Source of the DNA: Pohlia nutans
Taxonomy: Eukaryota; Streptophyta; Bryopsida; Bryales; Mniaceae
DNA length: 64,000 nucleotides
Assembly: GCA_022496805.1 (NCBI GenBank)
Contig: CM040094.1
Coordinates: forward strand, 6,409,501 to 6,473,500
Direction: 5' to 3'
Within the stretch, counting starts at the first letter, position 1. Each line of letters starts with the position of its first letter. Below are positions 21,534 through 33,194 of this stretch, piece by piece. Made by a program: the position numbers and the translations under genes. The notes under the pieces were generated by a model. That model made no database searches. It was given only the letters and a program-made list of their open reading frames with translations, and was not told the origin of the DNA.

Positions 21534-24500
21534 ATGGCGAATGAGCTCATCGTGGTGGAAAAGTCCAGCAATGGCATCGCCACCATCACTCTCAACAGAC
21601 CGCAAGCGCTGAATGCCCTCACCCGGGGCATGCTGGAGACTCTGGCCTTCACTTTCACTCGCCTGGACGAGGACCCGGATGTCAAAGTCATCATCCTCAC
21701 CGGCGCTGGCAGAGCTTTCTCCGCTGGAGTGGTTCGTGCTTTTCTCCACAATTGCCCATGTTTTAGCAACGGAAATTTATATCTTTTTCCATTACTAGAA
21801 ATCAGTGTTTTTCATGTGTTTTTTTTCTTTCTTGAAGCCAAAAAATTGGGAAACAATGTTTGGCGAAATCTTAAGCTTACAATCATATTTTGATAGAATT
21901 TTGATACAATCATATTTTGGTAGTTTTCTTAATCTTCACAAGAAATGTAGAGGAAACCTAGCGAAAAGAATCAAAATTTTCTCATTTTTTTTCCTTAACA
22001 AAAGAGAAATGCCATATTTTGTAGAGAAATCTGGCAAAATATAGCCAGAAAAAGAAAACGCTGCGAGAAATGTAAGGTAGAAAATACCTAAAATCATCCC
22101 TACACCCATTCCTTCCTGACATGGAGGATTGTTTTAAATCCGCTGGAGTGGTTAATACCTTTCTTTACAATTGCCTAATGTTTTAGCAACGGTACATTAT
22201 ATTGGAAATCTGGAAACGGTTTAGCACTACACTTAATATATATCTTTTTTCCATCACTAGAATTGTAAGATAGAAATACCTAAAATCATCCCTACACCCA
22301 TTTCTTCCTGTCATGGAAGATTGTTTCAAAATTATCTTTATAAAGTGCATTGAAATTTTCCTCGTACAGTTTAGGCTCATTGAATGTAGTTTGGATTTTA
22401 TAGGTATTGGTTTCATGACAAGTCTATGGGACAGTTTCAATGGTTGCTCTTTCACAAAGTCCAATCTGCTGAAATGCATGTCCAACCTACTGAAAATGAG
22501 ACGAGCATGTACTCAACGTGAAGATTTGAAAAATCTAGAAGTAGGTTGGACATGCATTTTAGTAGGTTAGACTTTGTGAAAGAGCAACCCTGGGTCTATG
22601 CAACTTAGTAAAATACATAACGATTCAATGACTTGTCCAAAAATTCTACTTTTGTTTGGGTAAAGTCATCAAATTTCAATTGCTGATTCTACAAAACTAT
22701 TCTGTTTTGAAAAAAGTGCCAAAAGTGGCGATTTTTGGGTATTTCTACCTGACAGAAAACTCTGGAACTTGATCCTTGTTTGTCCATTTTTTTTCTTTTG
22801 GGCAGGATTTGACAGCAGCTGCAGATGTGTTCAAGGGAGACGTGAAGACTGAGGCTACCGACACTTTGGTCCAGATGCAAAAATGCCGGAAGCCCATCAT
22901 TGGTGCCATCAATGGGCATTGCATCACGGCAGGCTTCGAGATTGCACTTGGGTGTGACATTTTGGTGGCCAGCACGGCTGCAAAATTCATCGACACCCAT
23001 GCCAAGTAGGTGCTTCCATTCCTCATTAGATTTATTTATTTTTCTACGGACCTCATCTTTGTTTGGAGTACGTCATATTATGGGGACTTTCATTTCTCCA
23101 ATTTTATTTAATTTTGGACCAACGCTTGCAATTTTATTCTTCACTGATATGAAACTCGGCCCCATCTGAATTATATTTTTCAGTTGAATTAGACCATGTA
23201 TGCTTGGTTTTTTACTCTTTGAAACACTTGACGATCATCAAATAGCGTATAGGGTAGCTGTCCCTATTATTGCTCACAACTATTACAATGTCCCTATTTC
23301 ACAAGTCAAAGAAAAAAATCAATCTAACACAACCTCAAAATCCAAGTTAACTTTTACTTCCATTCAACAAAGTGTTACTTCTACAAGTGAATGTAGTCTC
23401 TTTTTGCCCATGGGTCAAGAAAGGTGTTTAACCTCTAAACGTCTGAGCGTCCAGAAACTGGATCATGAATAGATTCAAAGCCTTGTAACTTTCTCAGACA
23501 ACCTTGAATGATTTTCATCCAAGTCACCTTTGAAAGCCTATTAAATTCTCTACCAATTACAACAAATCTCTTGTAATGGGGAACTATTGATAATAATGGA
23601 GAGGCCTCCAACTACAATTATGTCAAATTTGTTGGGTAGATTTTATGCTTGCAATGGTCTTCTCATGTACATCTAAGCCATGCTAATATCTATTTTTGAA
23701 ACTAGAATCTACTTATGTTCAAAGTTTCGGTACATTTAGGGGTTAATTTCATTGTTCCTATTATTGGATTTGATGAGCAGTCATAGGGGACACCCACTAC
23801 ATATGATTTGGGTAATCCTTTTTTGCAATTTTTGAGTGTTACGATTCTTGTATGATAATTGTGTGTTTTTTTTTGTTTTTTTGTTTTTTGCAGATTTGGG
23901 ATTTTTCCATCATGGGGGTTATCACAGAGGTTGCAACGTGCAATAGGCCCCTACAGAGCAAGGGAAGTCTCCCTAACAGCAGCGCCGTTAGATGCACAAA
24001 CAGCTGAGAAGTGGGGTTTAGTGAACCGTGTGGTTGCTCCTTCAGAGCTTTCAGGAGCAGCGAGAGGCATTGCCGAAGCCATTCTCAAGAATCAACAGAG
24101 CCTTGTGGTCAAATACAAGGCGGTCATCAACGATGGTTTCAAACTCCCTCTCGGCGCGGCATTGAAGCTTGAGCAGGTAATTATACTGTGTCTTTTTTGA
24201 TTACGAAAATGATATTTGCACATTTTCAGTCCCTTGCAAGTTTACAAATAATATAGGGATCATAAATCAACATGCTGTTGATACTCTATTCATGTTGTCC
24301 TAGTTTTTGGCATTTTTCAATTTTTTTTTCTTTTTTTTGTCAAAAAAGGTTGTCTCAGTACACTGTAATCACCATACACTGTGGCCCACGGTATTTACGA
24401 GAGGCTTTACTAATAATTACTTTTTCTGGTAAAATCCATCCAAATTGGATGAACATTGTTAGAATGGACGAGGATTTGTCCATATGGATGAATGTACCAA

Positions 24501-25277
24501 TGCCATTCATCCACCCACAGTATATGGTGATTTCGGAGCACTCGGGAAATGGTCTATCTTTAATAATAGTATGTAGTTTTTGTGTCACTCTCATTGTTTG
24601 CCCCGTTTGAAGTGAATTGGGCTCACGTTTGAAGTATAAAACACAGGACAAAAATTAAGAAAAATAAATGCCAAAAACTAGGACAATTGTTTCCGGACGT
24701 AGGGAGTAACATTCTTGAAAGGAGCTCATAGCACCTCTCCTAACACTAGTTGAAAATCTTGTTCAAGAGTGATCAAAATGTCACTCTCTTGGTGTTCTAG
24801 TTTACACAAATAAAGTGAAAATCATGTTATTTGTGTTATTCATAGCAATACAAATAAAGTGACATTTTGGTGTCATCTTTACTAGTGTAATTCAAGGAAG
24901 AATGAGGTTATTCAAGGAAGAATGAGGGTATCCAAGATATTCCAATTTCTTGACATCTTAGTTTGTCACGCACCCTATTGACATCTTGAGTTAAGATTTT
25001 CTTAAGAAGGAAGCTGTTGACATCAATCACTTCAATAGCTCCCAGATTGACACTTGTGAGCAACTAGAGGTAGCATGTTGTTTGCTCACCATCTTGATCA
25101 AATCCAAATCATATTTATGTTGTCAGATGAACAGTAAATATGTGTTGTGATTGAATATATGTGCAGGAACGTGGGCATGAATATTATGCGAACATGAAGC
25201 CGGAGAAATTTGCAGCAATGCAGGAATTCATCTCTGGAAGATCTTCCAAGCAGTCCAAGCCTAAGTCCAAGCTGTAG
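21534..25277 (+). CDS. ECHIA: Monofunctional enoyl-CoA hydratase/isomerase, ECHIA-like (4 coding exons)
   Basis: Coding exons are 21534-21731, 22806-23005, 23894-24176 and 25167-25277, giving 792 nt and 263 aa, close to Arabidopsis ECHIA. All introns are GT-AG. The protein is a crotonase-fold enzyme expected to hydrate 2-enoyl-CoA in beta-oxidation. Exon 1 holds NGIATITLNRPQALNAL and the oxyanion-hole segment GAGRAFSAGV. Exon 2 holds KPIIGAINGHCITAGFE, with the second oxyanion Gly and the Glu matching Glu144 of rat hydratase. Exon 3 starts KFGIFPSWGLSQRL, where the second catalytic Glu of classical hydratases appears absent (THAKFG), as I believe in this plant family. The C-terminus ends SKPKSKL; SKL is a type-1 peroxisomal targeting signal. 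ATG at 21534 matches the family N-terminus (MANELIVVEKSS). Confidence 0.93.
22073..22330 (+). repeat. Intron 1 duplications, including a copy of the exon 1/intron 1 boundary
   Basis: 'ccgctggagtggtt' of the real donor region (21721-21734) recurs at 22139-22152, followed by the same downstream intron order ('acaattgcc...tgttttagcaacgg'). The flanking 'acctaaaatcatccctacac' is also duplicated (about 22086 and 22276). This creates a decoy donor 409 nt downstream of the real one. Confidence 0.75.
22442..22589 (+). ncRNA. Intronic hairpin resembling a microRNA precursor (candidate only)
   Basis: Two 50-nt arms (22442-22491 and 22540-22589) are complementary except for one mismatch and three G:U pairs, around a 48-nt loop. 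It lies in intron 1 of the hydratase gene in sense orientation. A miniature foldback transposon is the alternative; no target duplication is obvious. Confidence 0.35.
23432..23742. mobile_element. TTAA MITE subfamily P2 (311 bp) in hydratase intron 2
   Basis: TTAA at 23428-23431 precedes CCTCTAAACGTCTGAGCGTCC, and TACATTTAGGGG precedes TTAA at 23743-23746. A right-truncated sister lies at 33619-33870. Confidence 0.8.
24345..24545. mobile_element. MITE M, solitary copy in hydratase intron 3
   Basis: It starts near 'aatcaccatacactgtggcc' and ends with the inverse 'cacagtatatggtgattt'. It is the same unit that is tandemly repeated at 60190-61190, and an inverted solitary copy lies at 53285-53460. 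Confidence 0.7.
24550..24710. repeat. Stowaway-related fragment
   Basis: It matches the right-hand part of the 16900-18045 element ('aggacaaaaa', 'gccaaaa') and ends CGGACGTAGGGAG-TA. No left end is seen. Confidence 0.45.
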
Positions 25278-25626
25278 AGGATCTTGCAGAAGTTGAGAGG
25301 TGATCCAATACAAATGAACTCACCAAATTTGCAGATGTGTAATTATTCTTTTTGAGTTTGAACCAGCAACTGAAGTTGATGTTCATATGTTTTTAATTGA
25401 GCTTATGCATGGTCTACTCATGCCCTTCACATGTATCCCATGGTTGGCTCGTTGCCATTCAAATTGGGAGAGGTATTGGCATATTAATATGGAAGAAAAT
25501 TACTTGGTATGGCAATTGTGATCTCTTTTGCAAAGCCTTCTTTTGAGCTGAAATTTGGAATTTCTTTGTATAATGGATTGAGGTTGTATGGACATTGTTA
25601 CTGTTGATTGAATATAATGTTAACAT
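25278..25626 (+). other. 3' untranslated region of the hydratase gene, end not defined
   Basis: Unique-looking sequence follows the stop. No clear AATAAA signal was found before the TTAA element at 25631. Confidence 0.45.
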
Positions 25627-25630
25627 TAAC

Positions 25631-26417
25631 CCCTAACTGTCTGAGTGTCCATTTTTTGAACGATGTACAGAATCACTGTATAGTTTCTCATCATTGGTGA
25701 TGTTTTACAGTTGGTTTTTTTTCATGTAGTTACCTCCACATAAGTGGTCTGATTACGAAAAGAATATAAATTGAATTTACTAGGTATTGAATTTAAGGTT
25801 TTGAGCTATAAAATGCACACTAAATCCACTCTTTGAGGTCGACATACGAATGGAAGTTGTAGATGATTACTTTTCTATAACATTTATATGGCTGGACTTA
25901 GTAATAGGGTTGAAATGTGTATAATTTTATTTTAAAAGAGATCGATTCATGCTCTAATTATATGAAAATTACAAAAATACACATTATCTTGTGAATTTTG
26001 GAATGATTGACTAAAAGTGTATAATGTACAGTACAACATTGAATCATCTTTTATATAATGTGCAATATTTCAACCTATAAAATTATCTTTTGATTGCTTA
26101 AAAAGAGATCTTAAGACACCAGTCTATCAAATTATAATAAAATTTATGTGAACAAATTCACCACTTTTGAATCGTAACTATTTCAACCAATTATGATGAA
26201 TTACAAGATGAGAGTATTAAAATTGTAATTTTAGTGAATTTTCAAAACTTTTTTTTGTAAATTCATTTGAAAAATATGGAGGCATTTTATTTCAAATTCA
26301 ACCATACAACATTTTTTAATAAAGATGTCTTACATATGCTTTTTAAAGTTGAAGCTCACAAAAGCTTCATTTTACAATACATTCAGGCATTGTCCAAAAC
26401 CTATAGGCATTTAGGGG
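25631..26417. mobile_element. TTAA-flanked element (787 bp), P2-like terminus
   Basis: TTAA at 25627-25630 precedes CCCCTAACTGTCTGAGTGTCC, and AGGCATTTAGGGG precedes TTAA at 26418-26421. It shares that last TTAA with the next element. Confidence 0.75.
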
Positions 26418-26421
26418 TTAA

Positions 26422-27912
26422 CCCTTTAGTGTCCAGGGTACTATAGCTGGGAGCATTAGATTTGAGTGCTTTTTTCCACTATGATTGAGACTACCAAAAA
26501 TAAAATGGATTAAATTAGAAAGTAGCCGTACAATTCTATTCTCAACTGGAAAGCACACATTTTATTAAAATTTGAGAATCATCCAATGGTGGGATTGGAA
26601 GATTATATTATGTATTTGAACTGTATAATGCATGTTCAAAAATGAGATTTTGGGGGGTGTGTGACTTCAAAGTTAACCCTTAAACGTCAAGAAGGCCTGG
26701 ACGGGGCAGCCCAAAAGGCATCTAAATTGTTTGGGGAAGAACCAAAAAAAAAAAAAAAAAAAAAAAAAATTCTTCAAAAACGGCTCTGTAGTGCACTGCT
26801 AGCTAGCACTGTAGCACTGCGGCATTGCTGAACTTCAGCTGCCCCCACCTCAAAACTTGTTCAATTTGATAACTTTGATTGCTTACCATTGATTCCACAA
26901 TCTCTCAAATGAGGCGAAAATTTGGAATCTAGATCGCTTTTTCAGTAGCTTTCCAACGCAACAAGTCTCGCTTGATTTGGTTGAGAAAATCAACTTTTTC
27001 TTCATTATTCTCTTTTAAATAAGCCCATGGGGCTTACGTTGACCAGTGATCTCAAAACTCGCTAATATTAGCTGGATTTCTACTCAAAAAATGAGGCTGC
27101 TAAACATACAAAGAAAGAAAATGAAAAAAAATTGAAATGTAGCGAGAATGCTCATCATGTTATAAATCTGTAGCAAGGGTATCATTATGGTATCACCATG
27201 GTACCACCTTAATATATCAAGGATATTGCCGGATATTATAGAGGTATCGTGAGTAGTACATTCATAAGGTAGCAAAAGTATCTACCATTTATGTGAGAGG
27301 TAGCACCCTATGCTAAATGTCATAAAGTGGTTCTAAGAGCACTATCCTTGACGTTTAAGGGTTAAATAGAATTTGGGTTGAATTTTCAAAAATGAAAGTA
27401 AAGAAGTTCAGCTATGCCCTATGTCAACACCTCCCCGTTGCAATCTTTCATATCAAGAATAGACTCACACATAATTATTGTGAATTTTATAAGTGAAAGT
27501 GACTTATCCATATTCGGTTTGGGACAAAATTTTATAAGTTGAAAATTGACAGGAGTGGGTACATTAGTCAAGATCGGATTACGCACACTAATGGAAGATG
27601 AAGAAGAGAACACAATTCAAAAAATAAAACAAGAAAACAAACTTCCAAACACAAAAAATACTGCATAATACATGTGCTGTATTTGTAAGTATTTACTGTA
27701 TTTTGAAGTATTTGCAGTATTTTCGTGTTTTGTTGATAGGTATTTTGATAGTTGTACAATTCCGAATTGAAAATTTCTTTTTTTGGAAGGTGTGTAATGT
27801 ATAAGGGCAAATCCGAACTTCAAAACTGAAGTTCCAATTCTTCACGGATTCTCTGCTATTTACATTTCGGACGTTGTAGTGATCATAATGTGGTCAGTTG
27901 GGCACTAAAGGG
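26422..27912. mobile_element. TTAA MITE subfamily P4, copy 1, carrying a nested TTAA element
   Basis: It starts CCCTTTAGTGTCCAGGGTAC and ends GGGCACTAAAGGG, with TTAA at 26418-26421 and 27913-27916. The sister copy at 32302-33104 is colinear but lacks the 685-bp insertion at 26677-27361. Short reading frames shared by the two copies are by-products of the repeat. Confidence 0.88.
26677..27361. mobile_element. TTAA element (685 bp) nested in P4 copy 1, with empty-site support
   Basis: It starts CCCTTAAACGTCAAGAAGG and ends CCTTGACGTTTAAGGG. TTAA at 26673-26676 and 27362-27365 flanks it. The sister P4 copy has a single TTAA in the same context ('gacttcaaagttaaatagaa', near 32546-32565). The element contains a long A-tract (26742-26769). 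Confidence 0.9.
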
Positions 27913-27916
27913 TTAA

Positions 27917-28724
27917 CAATATGTTACAAGTAGAGCATGCACCAAAATTTGTGCATAACTAAGACTTGTTTATCAACAAATTTTGGTTTTGAGGATGTTG
28001 AAATTTAAATGTTGTTCAATGCAGTTGCTCTTTTAGTGTAAATTACAATATATAAGGCAATTTCTTCAAAAGCGTGGTTGTCCCAAAAACGTGGCTTTTA
28101 AAAATAGATTTGAAGATTGAAAACATAAAGTTGGAATAGACTGAAATATACAAGAGCTGAAGATTCACAATCTACTCATAATTTTGGATAAACTAGAAGC
28201 TCAAATTCAAAAATTCATAACTTATTCATACAATATCCAAATAATACATATTTAAGTATATTGGAATATTCTTAGAAACAAAAACATTTTTTTTGTTTAA
28301 TAATATCAAATGCATTTACTAGCAAAAAGTTACGGTAGGATAAAAATATAATATTTCTAGAAATAGAAGTCAAGATTTTGGGGAAATCATCTTTTCAAAA
28401 AACAATTGCATGGTGAAAAAGAGAATATTATGGAATTTTTCCAAATATTCTATTTGCAAATTTTTTCAAAGAAAATTCAACCAAAAAGCACAAGCCCTCG
28501 CATCACTAGGACCCTCTAAGATTGAGTTGTCCATTTTGCCGACAAATTGGATCTAGGCCGTTCATTTTCGGGGGTCTAATCTAACAATTAGGGAGAGGGT
28601 GTGGAATTTTTCATGAGTAAGCTAGAAAATCACAATCAGATTCTTATTCTCATTCAAAATAGTTCCTCACATTTATCTGTATTTCACAAATTTTTAAAAT
28701 AGATTTTATTATCAAATTAAAGCT
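27917..28724. other. AT-rich intergenic DNA, nothing recognised
   Basis: No open frame of note, RNA gene or terminal repeats. Confidence 0.4.
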
Positions 28725-28830
28725 TAAACGGTGGCACCCCGGGATTCAAATGAGATCTCTTTGGTGATAAGAGAGAATTAGAGGACCTAGCCACCAACCC
28801 CTAACCTCTCCAATGACCACAATTTATTGC
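28725..28830 (-). mobile_element. tRNA-like SINE fragment
   Basis: On the minus strand 'tttgaatcccggggtgccacc' resembles a T-arm/box B (GGTTCGAATCCC) near 28733-28752. An upstream 'ggttggtggctaggtcc' (28778-28796) could be box A. It is too degenerate to be a functional tRNA. Confidence 0.4.
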
Positions 28831-29800
28831 AACTATATTTAAATTGAGACTATGATCAATTTTAGGGAGCGTGGGAGTTCTCAATGACATTTCCGAATTA
28901 CCCAATGATATTGCTCTACCGGAATGACCCATAACCGCTAAGCCCCCATCCTAGTCTTACAAGAGCCTTTAACAACCGCCATTTGAAGAACCAAAGTCCT
29001 ACTACTTGTAATTTTCAAGGAACTTAAAGCCAACTACTTCTGATTCAATCATTGAAGACTTTTACAAGTGAACGGAATTGGGCCGTCTTAGACAATACTT
29101 TTGGTATTAGAAAAAACACCACCTATATGTCACAAGTGGGGTATGACTATCTTTTAACTTTTAAGTCTATATAAATTACAATTTTTAGTCTTTATCCTCT
29201 TCAGTCCAATTTGAACTAATAACAAAAACTTAAATTAATTGTGAAATTAGAAGAAAGTCCAAGTCACAGTAATTGTGGTAATTTAAGTATAGTCTGGCCT
29301 ATACTAATTTTTATATCTAAATTACTATACTACAAATTTACCATGCCAAATATGAATCAAAATATTCTAAAATGACTATTTCCAGTTGTTTGAAAAGAAT
29401 TATTCAAATATAAATAAATAGTATTATTTTTTAATTGTATCCTTGGACTAATTTAGACACTACATATTTGAGTTAATTCAAGGTTTTGTAAAAAACTTCG
29501 AACTAATTGTGACTCTTAGAGTAAAGATGATAATGGGTGTAGTAAGTCAGCCACTCACCATGAAAGTTCTTGTGGTGGAGTACATGATAAAAATTGTATA
29601 GTAACCTTATTGCACTTTTGGCTATCGCAAGCTTTGTCATTCTTGAATAAACTCAATACAAAAATAAGAGATCATCTTGAACTTGTACAATACCCGTATC
29701 ACTTTGTCAATACATTATATATAGTGAATTGAATTTTGTTTAAATACAATACCTATATGAATTTAATACTTCTAATTTAATGTTATTGTATTAATTCATT
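28831..29800. other. Intergenic DNA, nothing recognised
   Basis: AT-rich sequence without coding or repeat structure that I could support. A short palindromic tract with GACGAA/TTCGTC motifs follows at 29845-29960. Confidence 0.4.
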
Positions 29801-29996
29801 TCTTTGGAATCCATACCGTCTTTGTATGAAACTTGTAAAATTCCAGTGACGACGAAAGTCGGAGCTGGTTTAGCCTTCATTGAATGGTACGTTCGTCGTC
29901 AGGACAATTCCATGGAATTGGTCATGGTGACGAAATTTGGTTTCGTCTCCATGACCATTCCAAGGCATCTCCACGACTGTTCCGCGAGGGGGCGTT

Positions 29997-31372
29997 TTGG
30001 CGACGCTGAGAGACGACGAGGCTCGCGAGCGATGCATTGCGGAGATCGTAGGGGCGATGATTAAAGGCTGCCGCAAGGGGGAGAATGTGGACCTGAATGC
30101 GTTGAAGTCCGAAGCCTGCGGGCGCTATGGCCTTTCGCGCGCTCCCAAGCTGGTGGAGCTCATCGCTGCGTTGCTGGAGTCCGTGAGGGATATGGTTTTG
30201 CCGCGGTACTTACTTTCTGGTTTTCTTTTCTTTTCCAATCGGAGAATTCGTCTAGGGTTGTTCGATTGTTGATGTTTTAGGGTTTCTGTTGTGTGATTAG
30301 GTTGCGAGCGAAGCCCGTGAGAACCGCGTCGGGAATCGCGGTAGTCGCCGTGATGTCGAAGCCGCATCGATGCAGCGGTTGCACCGGTAACAGGCTTTGT
30401 CTTCATTAACTTCTCTTCGCGTTTCCTGTGCCCGTTGTGCGTGGTTTTTAATTCCCGACTTAGGATATGAGAGTTGTAATCTAAATATGGATCTGAAATG
30501 GCGAGTTTACAGACAAGTTTCTGTTGAAGAAGGTGAAACGAAAACCCGGGAGCTTGGTGCGCTCATGATTGAGACTAGCGCTAAAGCGGGATTCAATATC
30601 AAGGTCAGCGCATTTTCTTTCTTTACAAGGTTTTTAAATCAAGAGTAAGCAATCGGAAATTGTTTAAACCCCTACTGGCCGTTACCAGGGTTATATCTTC
30701 CACACGTAACACGCTCTTACATTTCACACTTGTAAGAATTGGCATACTGTAAAATGCCAATTCCCACTGTCATGCATTCGGTGGTTTTACAAAGTGCCAA
30801 GTATAATAAATCCACCTGTTGCTCAACCCCTAAAGGACCAAGAAGCTAGAATTGAACCAACCTCGTGTTATTTTTAGTAGTTTTGAGTAGATTATATGTG
30901 AGCTTTGTTTTGTTAAAATCTATTTGTTTTTAAACCAACTCATGCAATATTCTTCACTGATGCTGGTGATATAAAATTTGGTCCCATCTGAATTATATTT
31001 TTCACAATATGATCGATTGAATTTCTCATTTTAAAACCATGAATCCTTTTGGGGTTAAGGGGCTGCATGCACTTTCTGCATCCCTTGAATTCTCAAATAT
31101 ATGTTGCAACCACAGACATCTCAAATTTGCACTTTCTGAACTATGTCCCTTTGAAGGCACACTGTCAAGCTTTCAATAATCACCAAATCTCGACCTAATC
31201 GTTTTCACAAATCCCATGTGAGCAGGGTCTGTTTCGAAAAATTGCTGGAGCACTACCAGGAATGGAGTCTGTCAATCAGACAAAGCAAGATGATTATGTG
31301 GACATCTGTTTGAAGACTACGACGAATAATACAAACTCGGAAGGCCAAGGGGGCGGTGGTTGTGCTTGTTGA
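29997..31372 (+). pseudogene. ELP3-RAB6 chimera: two gene pieces with splice sites that join in frame
   Basis: Exons 29997-30205 and 30301-30386 encode the N-terminus of Elongator subunit ELP3 ([20 protein letters not shown], then [24 protein letters not shown]). They stop before the radical-SAM cysteines and the acetyltransferase domain. Exons 30464-30603 and 31226-31372 encode the C-terminus of a RAB6/RABH GTPase: [20 protein letters not shown], the G5 motif ETSAK, GFNIK, LFRKIAGALPGME, and a prenylation end CAC-stop at 31370. The GTP-binding motifs G1-G4 are missing. Donors and acceptors are GT-AG, and the phases connect across all three introns to 193 codons plus stop. No ATG occurs at the ELP3 start (TTG at 29997; an in-frame TGA lies at 29952-29954). 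The first in-frame ATG is 30057, giving 173 aa. It may be a pseudogene, a transposon-captured pair or a young chimeric gene. Confidence 0.75.
30827..31054. mobile_element. TTAA MITE subfamily P1 in the RAB6-derived intron
   Basis: It starts CCCCTAAAGGACCAAGAAG (left flank TCAA, mutated from TTAA) and ends AATCCTTTTGGGG-TTAA at 31055-31058. It lies inside the third intron of the chimera. Confidence 0.75.
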
Positions 31373-32131
31373 CTAGAGATGGACTTGGAACAGGAATTCA
31401 AGCTAATCCTGCATCAATTTCCTTTCATCAGCACATTTGTTCTGTCATCCTGGACATGGCGAAGGACTTCAGAAGTTGGAAGCCTGAGTTTTATTGACTT
31501 TGCGTCTTTCATTATTTAACAAGGTTGGGAGTTGGGCTGGTTTGAGCCACTCGGAAGACGCACTGAGAATTGCTCTGTTCCTCCTCTTATTTTGAGGAAT
31601 TTTTGATAGTTCATTATTTTGGTGTACTACCCATGACCTGTCCTAGTTAGGTGAGACAGTTTCCTAAAACATTGATTAGCTTAGCTTAGAGTCTTCCCAG
31701 GGAAGAATTTTAGTGCAGCATTTGTGCTCATACTTATCCTTGATTCTGTAATGTAAATAAGTGACCACTCGAATTAAATCTCTAATTTTATTCTGCTTGA
31801 AACACTGGCATCTACTGTTCACGCCAGTGTCATAAGTTCCCAGTCATTTTGATAACTTCCATGATAATTATTTACATCTTTAAAAAAGACAATCACTGGA
31901 ATGTGAAAAATATAAACCAACAATCACAATCAGTGGCCAAACGTGACACTGTAGCAACCACACAAGATATCCAATCACATAATTCATGTAGGCTACAAAA
32001 ATCAAAATACTCATACTATAAATAACTTCTAAATATACATGATTGACATACGAGGAAAAACAAGGAAGAGGAGCCTAAATACAAGCTCCCCAAAATCATG
32101 TACAATGACATTAATTATGAGAATGTACAAC
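31373..32131 (+). other. Downstream flank of the RAB6 piece, probably including RAB6 3'UTR
   Basis: The sequence after the stop is unique-looking and moderately AT-rich. No gene is seen up to the MITE at 32135. Confidence 0.4.
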
Positions 32132-32301
32132 TAAGGGGCGGTTTACACTATAGACCAAGAGCCATGACCAAGAAAATTAAATCATTTTCATGGTCATGGC
32201 TCTTGGTCAAGAGCCGTGACCATGAAAAATCAAAAATGCAATTTTAAATGACTTGGTCACTCTTTGTAGTGTAAAGTGGATTTAGACCGGGACAAGTTTA
32301 A

Positions 32302-33104
32302 CCCTTTAGTGCCTAGGGTACTATAGCAAACAGCTCTGGATTTCAGTTGGTTTTTCCACTGTGGTTGAGACTACCAAAAATAGAATGGGTTAAATTAGAA
32401 AGTAACCGTACAATTCTATTCTCAACTCGAGAGCACAAATTTTATTAAAATTTGAGAATCATCCGATGGTGGGATCGGAAGATTATAGTATGTATTTGAA
32501 CTGTATAATGCACGCTCAAAAACGAGATTTTGGGGGGTGTGTGACTTCAAAGTTAAATAGAATTTGAGGTAAATTTTCAAAAATAAAAGCAAAGACGTTC
32601 AGCTATGCCCTATGTCAACACCTCTCCGTTGCAATCTTTCATATCAAAAATAGACTCACACATAATTATTGTGAGATTTATAAGTGAAAGTGACTTGTCC
32701 ATGTACGGTTTAGGACAAAATTTTATACGTTGAAAATTGGCAGGAGTGGGTACATTAGTCAAGATCGGATTACACACACTAATGGAAGATGAAGAAGAGA
32801 ACACAATCCAAAAAAATAAAACAAGATAACAAACTTCCAAACACAAGAAATACTACACAATACATATGTTGTATTTGTAAGTATTTACTGTATTTTCCAG
32901 TATTTGCAGTATTTTTGCGTTCTGTTGATAGGTATTTTGAGAGTTGTACAATTCCAAATTGAAAATTTCTTTTTCTGGAAGGTGTGTAATGTATGTGCGC
33001 AAATCTGAACTTCAGAACTGAAGTTCCAATTCTTCACGGATTCTCTGTTATTTGCATTTCCGACGTTGCAGTGACCATAATCTGGCTTGCTAGGCACTAA
33101 AGGG
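32302..33104. mobile_element. TTAA MITE subfamily P4, copy 2 (803 bp), empty of the nested insertion
   Basis: It starts CCCTTTAGTGCCTAGGGTAC and ends CTAGGCACTAAAGGG, with TTAA at 32298-32301 and 33105-33108. It is colinear with 26422-27912 apart from the 685-bp insertion in that copy. Confidence 0.88.
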
Positions 33105-33194
33105 TTAAGCTCATCATTCTCTCTTTTATCCTCCCCTTTTTCTTCCTTTCTCTTTAAATAATTGAACACTAGCCAATCAATGATTTTTGAGCCC

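Noticed and set aside
27419..27823. Short open frames resembling each other at 27419-27823 and 32610-33169
   Set aside because: They are the same stretch of P4 in two copies, with different frame breaks and no protein-like conservation.
28725..28830. A tRNA gene
   Set aside because: Box-like motifs are present but no cloverleaf with paired acceptor and anticodon stems can be drawn; a SINE remnant fits better.
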